DNA of 46,540 nucleotides from an uncultured Loktanella sp. (GTDB lineage: Bacteria > Pseudomonadota > Alphaproteobacteria > Rhodobacterales > Rhodobacteraceae), in NCBI GenBank assembly GCA_937132065.1, contig CAKZNT010000070.1:1-46540 (forward strand), given 5' to 3'. Made by a program: the position numbers and the translations under genes. Below, piece after piece: positions 42,525-46,540 of the stretch. The notes beneath the pieces are model-generated. The model did not search any database, was not told the DNA's origin, and was given only the letters and a program-made list of their open reading frames with translations. Each line of letters opens with the position of its first letter. The first letter of the stretch is position 1.

Positions 42525-43466
42525 ATGCGGGCATTTGTATTTCCAGGGCAGGGCGCTCAGACTATCGGAATGGGAAAGGCGCTGGCGGATGCTTATCCAA
42601 GTGCGCGCGCCATTTTTGAAGAGGTTGATGACGCCCTTGGTGAAAAGCTGTCGGACCTGATCTGGGACGGCGACATTGCTGAGCTCACCCTGACGAAAAA
42701 CGCGCAACCTGCTCTGATGGCGACATCTTTAGCCGCGGTGCGCGCCTTGGAATCCGAAGGTGTTACGATTTCAAAGGCATCTTTCGTTGCCGGCCATTCA
42801 CTTGGCGAATACTCCGCTCTTGCCGCCGCTGGTGCAATTTCCGTGGCTGATACGGCGCGGCTTTTGCGGGTGCGCGGGGCTGCGATGCAGGAGGCGGTTC
42901 CAGTCGGTGTGGGCGCTATGGCGGCCTTGCTCGGGCTTGATTTCGAGACGGCCAAGGCTGTGGCGCAGGAGGCCGCACAGGGCGAGGTTTGCGAAGCGGC
43001 AAACGACAATGACCCGAGCCAAGTCGTTGTTTCCGGTCACAAAGATGCCGTTGAACGCGCGCTTGTGATTGCCAAAGAGAAGGGCGCAAAGCGTGCTCTT
43101 TTGCTCCCCGTTTCTGCCCCTTTCCATTGTTCATTGATGGCCCCCGCTGCACGCGTGATGGCAGAGGCGCTTGATGATGTTGAGATCGCAGCGCCCGCTG
43201 TGCCACTGGTGGCAAACGTGGTTGCCAAGGCCGTGACCGACCCGCTGAACATCCGGTCGTTGCTGGTTGATCAAGTCACGGGGTCTGTGCGCTGGCGTGA
43301 AAGCGTGCTTTATATGGCCGCAAATGGCGTTTCTGAAGTTTGGGAAATTGGCGCAGGCAAGGCGTTGATCGGCATGGTGCGCCGCATCGACAAAGGCTTG
43401 ACCACTGGCGCGGTTGGTGCGCCTGATGATGTTAGCGCAGCGGTAGCTGCAATTGCCGCAAACTAG
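42525..43466 (+). CDS. fabD: Malonyl-CoA:ACP transacylase
   Basis: A 313-residue enzyme that loads malonyl groups on ACP for fatty acid synthesis. GQGAQTIGMGKAL at the N-terminus, the serine motif GHSLGEYSALAAAG and the histidine in APFHCSLM are the catalytic elements. The ATG at 42525 follows AAGGAGAGG; upstream in-frame ATG (42447) adds an unlikely leader. First gene of fabD-fabG-acpP. Confidence 0.96.
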   Translation: MRAFVFPGQGAQTIGMGKALADAYPSARAIFEEVDDALGEKLSDLIWDGDIAELTLTKNAQPALMATSLAAVRALESEGVTISKASFVAGHSLGEYSALAAAGAISVADTARLLRVRGAAMQEAVPVGVGAMAALLGLDFETAKAVAQEAAQGEVCEAANDNDPSQVVVSGHKDAVERALVIAKEKGAKRALLLPVSAPFHCSLMAPAARVMAEALDDVEIAAPAVPLVANVVAKAVTDPLNIRSLLVDQVTGSVRWRESVLYMAANGVSEVWEIGAGKALIGMVRRIDKGLTTGAVGAPDDVSAAVAAIAAN

Positions 43467-43483
43467 GGCGAGAAGGAACTTAT

Positions 43484-44221
43484 ATGTTTGATTTAACGGG
43501 TAAAAATGCACTTATTACGGGCGCGTCTGGTGGCATTGGTGGCGCGATTGCCAAGGGGCTTCATGCTCAAGGCGCAACGGTTGCCCTGTCTGGCACACGT
43601 ATCGAGCCGCTTGAGGCCTTGGCCGCAGAACTGGGCAGTCGCGCCCATGTCCTGCCTTGCAACCTTAGCGATGCAGAGGCCGTAACGGCGCTGCCAAAAC
43701 AGGCAGCCGATGCAATGGGATCGGTGGATATTCTGGTCAACAACGCAGGTATAACCCGCGACAACCTGTTCATGCGCATGTCTGACGACGAATGGGCCAG
43801 CGTTTTGGAAGTGAACCTCACGTCGACCATGCGCCTGTGCAAAGGTGCTATCCGCGGCATGATGAAGGCACGCTGGGGCCGCATCATCAACATCTCTTCA
43901 ATTGTTGGTGCAACAGGTAACCCCGGGCAGGCGAACTATGCCGCCTCCAAGGCCGGTGTTGTGGGCATGTCAAAATCGATTGCCTATGAAGTCGCCACAC
44001 GCGGGATCACCGTAAACTGTGTTGCGCCCGGTTTTATTACGACTGCGATGACAGAAAAACTGACGGACGATCAGAAATCGGGTATTTTGACGCAAGTGCC
44101 AGCAGGGCGCATGGGCGAATCTGACGAGATCGCGGCGGCTGTTGTCTATCTTGCAAGCCAAGAGGCCGGCTATGTGACAGGGGCGACCTTGCATGTGAAC
44201 GGCGGTATGGCCATGTTCTAA
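43484..44221 (+). CDS. fabG: 3-oxoacyl-ACP reductase
   Basis: A 245-residue short-chain dehydrogenase that reduces 3-ketoacyl-ACP with NADPH. The cofactor loop is TGASGGIGG, followed by NNAGITRDNL, the catalytic Ser in NISSIVG and the YAASK motif. It follows fabD after 17 bases with GAGAAGGA upstream of the ATG, so the two are co-transcribed. Confidence 0.96.
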   Translation: MFDLTGKNALITGASGGIGGAIAKGLHAQGATVALSGTRIEPLEALAAELGSRAHVLPCNLSDAEAVTALPKQAADAMGSVDILVNNAGITRDNLFMRMSDDEWASVLEVNLTSTMRLCKGAIRGMMKARWGRIINISSIVGATGNPGQANYAASKAGVVGMSKSIAYEVATRGITVNCVAPGFITTAMTEKLTDDQKSGILTQVPAGRMGESDEIAAAVVYLASQEAGYVTGATLHVNGGMAMF

Positions 44222-44253
44222 AAGGCAGATCTGTATTGGTTTGTCGAAAGCGT

Positions 44254-44281
44254 TTGCCTGAGCAGAAATTCCTGTTATAGG
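44254..44281 (+). promoter_or_regulatory. Candidate sigma-70 promoter for acpP
   Basis: TTGCCT (44254-44259) and TATAGG (44276-44281) with a 16-base spacer, about 165 bases before the acpP ATG. This 224-base gap is large for a fab operon and acpP is commonly transcribed from its own promoter. Confidence 0.35.
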
Positions 44282-44445
44282 CCACGCAGATTGTCAGCTG
44301 CTGATTTGACGTAACGTTAGTTATTGTTGTCCAGCATCTGAAAACCGCCCTAAGTCGGGCATATGCTTTGCCTTTCGGGGTAAGAAACTGGGCGCAAGCC
44401 TGAAAAAACTCAGGGCTAAGCCCAGAATAACGTGAGGAATTTGAC

Positions 44446-44679
44446 ATGAGCGACGTCGCAGACCGTGTACGTAAGATCGTAGTAGAGCACCTTGGTGTGG
44501 AAGAAGACAAAGTCGTCGAATCCGCATCGTTCATCGATGATCTGGGCGCAGACAGCCTTGATACAGTTGAGCTGGTAATGGCTTTTGAAGAAGAGTTCGG
44601 GATCGAAATCCCTGACGACGCGGCTGAGACAATCCAATCTTTTGGTGACGCCGTGAAATTCATCAGCGGAGCCCAGTAA
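44446..44679 (+). CDS. acpP: Acyl carrier protein
   Basis: A 77-residue acidic carrier. The 4'-phosphopantetheine attachment Ser37 lies in [19 protein letters not shown]. It carries the growing acyl chain in fatty acid synthesis. A weak GAGGAATTTGAC segment precedes the ATG. The strong terminator after it and the opposite-strand gene separate it from fabF. Confidence 0.97.
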   Translation: MSDVADRVRKIVVEHLGVEEDKVVESASFIDDLGADSLDTVELVMAFEEEFGIEIPDDAAETIQSFGDAVKFISGAQ

Positions 44680-44701
44680 GCTTCAACGACTGATTTTAAA
44701 G

Positions 44702-44731
44702 AAACGGCGTCCATAGCGGGCGCCGTTTTTT
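44702..44731. terminator. Terminator between acpP and the PilZ-type gene
   Basis: aaacggcgtcc/gggcgccgttt with one wobble, then a T-run on the plus strand that touches the stop codon of the convergent gene. Confidence 0.8.
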
Positions 44732-45594
44732 TATGCCCCGCCACGAGGATGGCAGATTGTTTCGACAAAAGCGCTGCGCAGCGGTTTTGTGAACTTGAGC
44801 CCCATGTAATGTGTGTTGAGCCACGATATTTCAGCGTGATGCCAATGATTGATGATCCAAAGGTCGATGGAGTTATTCGTCTGGTCAGTGGAGTCCGTGT
44901 CGATCTGAATTTTCGCACCATTGCAGCTCAGGTCGAGGATCGTGCCTTTTCGAAAGGTTCCGTTTGCGTCGAGTTGCGTTTCGATATGGGTGTGAAACCG
45001 CTTTGAGCGCCGCCGCCTGCGATTGCGCACGGCGATCGCGATGACGTAAATGCGATGCGCGAGTGCCGCCAGAAATGTGATCGACGCGAGGAACACGACC
45101 GACCCTGTGAAGGTGATGGTGCGGGCGGGCACATCTTGTTTTGCGGGCGTGATTGCGCGCGCCGTGCCTGATTGATTACCGGCGCCTGCCTGCGCATTAC
45201 ATCCCAGACGTGGCAGGAGGCGTGCGATTTGCGCTTGTCGCGGCGCAAAGGCGGGGGATGCGAAGTATGCGGCAACCGCCCCGTCCCTTTGTGCAATGAG
45301 GTGGGCATCCAATTGCTTTGCCTTGGTGACGTAGTCGGTCAGAAACACCTCGTCATTCTGTGAAAGTTGCCCGTTGTGCGCGATTTGCAGTTGCGCAACA
45401 TCCAAGCGGACAAGCTCGTTCGTCAGGAGGGCGCCGTCGTCCGAGCGTGCCGTCGGGGCGCGAGATTGTGCCAAGCGGGACTGTGCGAACTGGATTCGCT
45501 CGAGGGCTTCAAAGAGAGTGCAATTGACCTGTGCTGCGGCCGGGAGCGGCGGGAACATGAGAAAAATCAGCAATAGCGGCAGTAAGTGGCGCAT
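44731..45594 (-). CDS. Membrane protein with exported N-terminal region and C-terminal PilZ-like domain
   Basis: A 287-residue protein. A signal peptide (LLPLLLIFLMFPPLPAAAQ) leads a helical periplasmic region of about 140 residues, one helix follows at about residues 158-182 (FTGSVVFLASITFLAALAH), and the cytoplasmic C-terminus is PilZ-like: the RxxxR box in RRSKR (about 197) and DxSxxG in DLSCNG (about 222). Both are the cyclic di-GMP contacts of PilZ domains. It is a candidate envelope receptor linking a periplasmic signal to cyclic di-GMP. It is on the opposite strand and splits the fab cluster between acpP and fabF. Confidence 0.78.
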   Translation of the reverse strand: MRHLLPLLLIFLMFPPLPAAAQVNCTLFEALERIQFAQSRLAQSRAPTARSDDGALLTNELVRLDVAQLQIAHNGQLSQNDEVFLTDYVTKAKQLDAHLIAQRDGAVAAYFASPAFAPRQAQIARLLPRLGCNAQAGAGNQSGTARAITPAKQDVPARTITFTGSVVFLASITFLAALAHRIYVIAIAVRNRRRRRSKRFHTHIETQLDANGTFRKGTILDLSCNGAKIQIDTDSTDQTNNSIDLWIINHWHHAEISWLNTHYMGLKFTKPLRSAFVETICHPRGGA

Positions 45595-45755
45595 ATCTAT
45601 CTACTTTCGGTCGTTGATTGACCCTATCCACAAGGGATTAATGTCAAGTGAAGACCTCACGAACCCCATAAATGGAATGCGCCACTGCTCTTGCCCCGCG
45701 CCCTTTGGCTAGGTTATCAAGCTTGCGAAAGCCGTAAACAAGGTGAGGGCAAAGT

Positions 45756-46540
45756 ATGCGTCGGGTAGTAGTAACTGGATTGGGATTGGTCACGCCGTTG
45801 GCGGATGGTGTCGAGGAGAGCTGGAAGCGTATTCTTGACGGTCAATCGGGTGCAGGCAAGATCACCAGTTTTGATGCCAGCGGTCTGGCCACCGATTACG
45901 CCTGTGAAGTGCCACGAGGCGATGGCACAGACGGCACATTCAATGCGGATGCATATATGCCGCCAAAGGATCAGCGTAAGGTCGATGACTTTATTCTGTT
46001 TGGTGTCGCCGCTGCTCAGCAGGCGGTGGAAGATTCCGGCTGGATGCCAACCGAAACTGCTGATCTCGAGCGCACTGGTGTGCTGATCGGGTCGGGAATT
46101 GGCGGGCTTCAGTCGATTGCAGAAACCGCTCTTTTGATCAAGGAGAAGGGCGCGCGCCGTGTTTCTCCGTTCTTTATTCCGGGTGCGCTGATCAATCTGA
46201 TTTCGGGTCAGGTTGGCATTAAATACGGATTTAAAGGCCCGAACCATTCTGTTGTGACGGCCTGCTCGACGGGTGCGCATGCGATTGGCGATGCGACCCG
46301 ATTGATCAAATACGGTAGCGCTGACGTCATGGTTGCTGGCGGCGCGGAAGCTGCGATTTGCGAGATCGGGATTGCTGGTTTCAACGCTTGTAAGGCCTTG
46401 TCGACAAAGCGCTCTGATGACCCAAAGTCGGCGTCACGTCCTTATGATGCGGACCGTGATGGCTTTGTCATGGGTGAGGGCGCTGGCATTGTTGTTTTGG
46501 AAGAATACGAACACGCCAAAGCGCGCGGCGCCAAGATTTA
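45756..46540 (+). CDS. fabF: 3-oxoacyl-ACP synthase II (5' part; gene runs off the right edge)
   Basis: About 261 residues are present. MRRVVVTGLGLVTPLADG is the KAS II start. The catalytic Cys lies in VVTACSTGAHAIGDATRL, and GGAEAAICEIGIAGF and SRPYDADRDGFVMGEGAGIVVLEE are family blocks. The catalytic His pair would lie beyond the window edge. It elongates acyl-ACP in fatty acid synthesis. AAGGTGAGGG precedes the ATG. Confidence 0.96.
   Translation, partial: MRRVVVTGLGLVTPLADGVEESWKRILDGQSGAGKITSFDASGLATDYACEVPRGDGTDGTFNADAYMPPKDQRKVDDFILFGVAAAQQAVEDSGWMPTETADLERTGVLIGSGIGGLQSIAETALLIKEKGARRVSPFFIPGALINLISGQVGIKYGFKGPNHSVVTACSTGAHAIGDATRLIKYGSADVMVAGGAEAAICEIGIAGFNACKALSTKRSDDPKSASRPYDADRDGFVMGEGAGIVVLEEYEHAKARGAKI

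Overview
The window reads as a chromosome segment of a marine alphaproteobacterium of the Roseobacter group (Rhodobacteraceae). The reasons are a DddP-type DMSP lyase with all its metal ligands, the helABCDX-like order ccmABCDG, a LuxR/LuxI quorum-sensing pair, a fused SecDF, a Bcr/CflA and Atm1-type exporter pair, and high-GC coding sequence with GTG and TTG starts. There is no rRNA, CRISPR array, insertion sequence, integrase or prophage. No stretch over about 300 bases lacks a gene.

Layout. 1-4000: the 5' part of a glycosyltransferase, iron superoxide dismutase (sodB), RarD-like permease, LOG-family protein, LysM envelope protein. 4061-7081: Atm1-type ABC exporter and Bcr/CflA drug exporter. 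7188-10673: YfgM-like protein, BamB and Der, a classic outer-membrane/ribosome assembly trio. 10721-18202: serS, then yajC-secDF, a Mth938-like gene and ccmABCDG (cytochrome c maturation). 18352-22848: aconitase, a DUF1223 protein and a lipid acyltransferase.

22858-27251 is the most unusual part. On the minus strand, with short gaps, lie a LuxR-type ligand-binding protein without a DNA-binding domain, a solitary FliG paralog, a three-gene nitrile-hydratase-family enzyme whose beta subunit is split as in thiocyanate hydrolase, and the acyltransferase. Divergent from this run are a full LuxR regulator and a LuxI synthase. A quorum-sensing hub with a possible built-in dominant-negative receptor may therefore sit upstream of an enzyme of undetermined nitrile/thiocyanate specificity.

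27294-36751: purB, DUF6314, bioY, an alpha/beta-hydrolase-OsmC fusion, dddP, glnA-glnB, a stand-alone Hint protein, tRNA-Leu(TAG) and trigger factor. 36947-42363: a secreted hypothetical protein, an ArsR/SRPBCC pair bracketed by two identical terminators, rpsF-rpsR-rplI, a small membrane protein, a YceI protein and a cytochrome b561-YceI fusion. 42525-46540: fabD-fabG-acpP and the start of fabF, interrupted by an opposite-strand PilZ-type gene.

Regulatory and repeat structure visible by eye includes thirteen intrinsic-terminator-type hairpins, a near-perfect 15-9-15 operator before the ArsR gene, a 17-bp palindrome before dddP, another before glnB, a dyad before luxI, and two arrays of 11-bp GTGCAC-type repeats (one intergenic, one inside a coding linker). 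All assignments come from reading translations and remembered family motifs; no database search was run.
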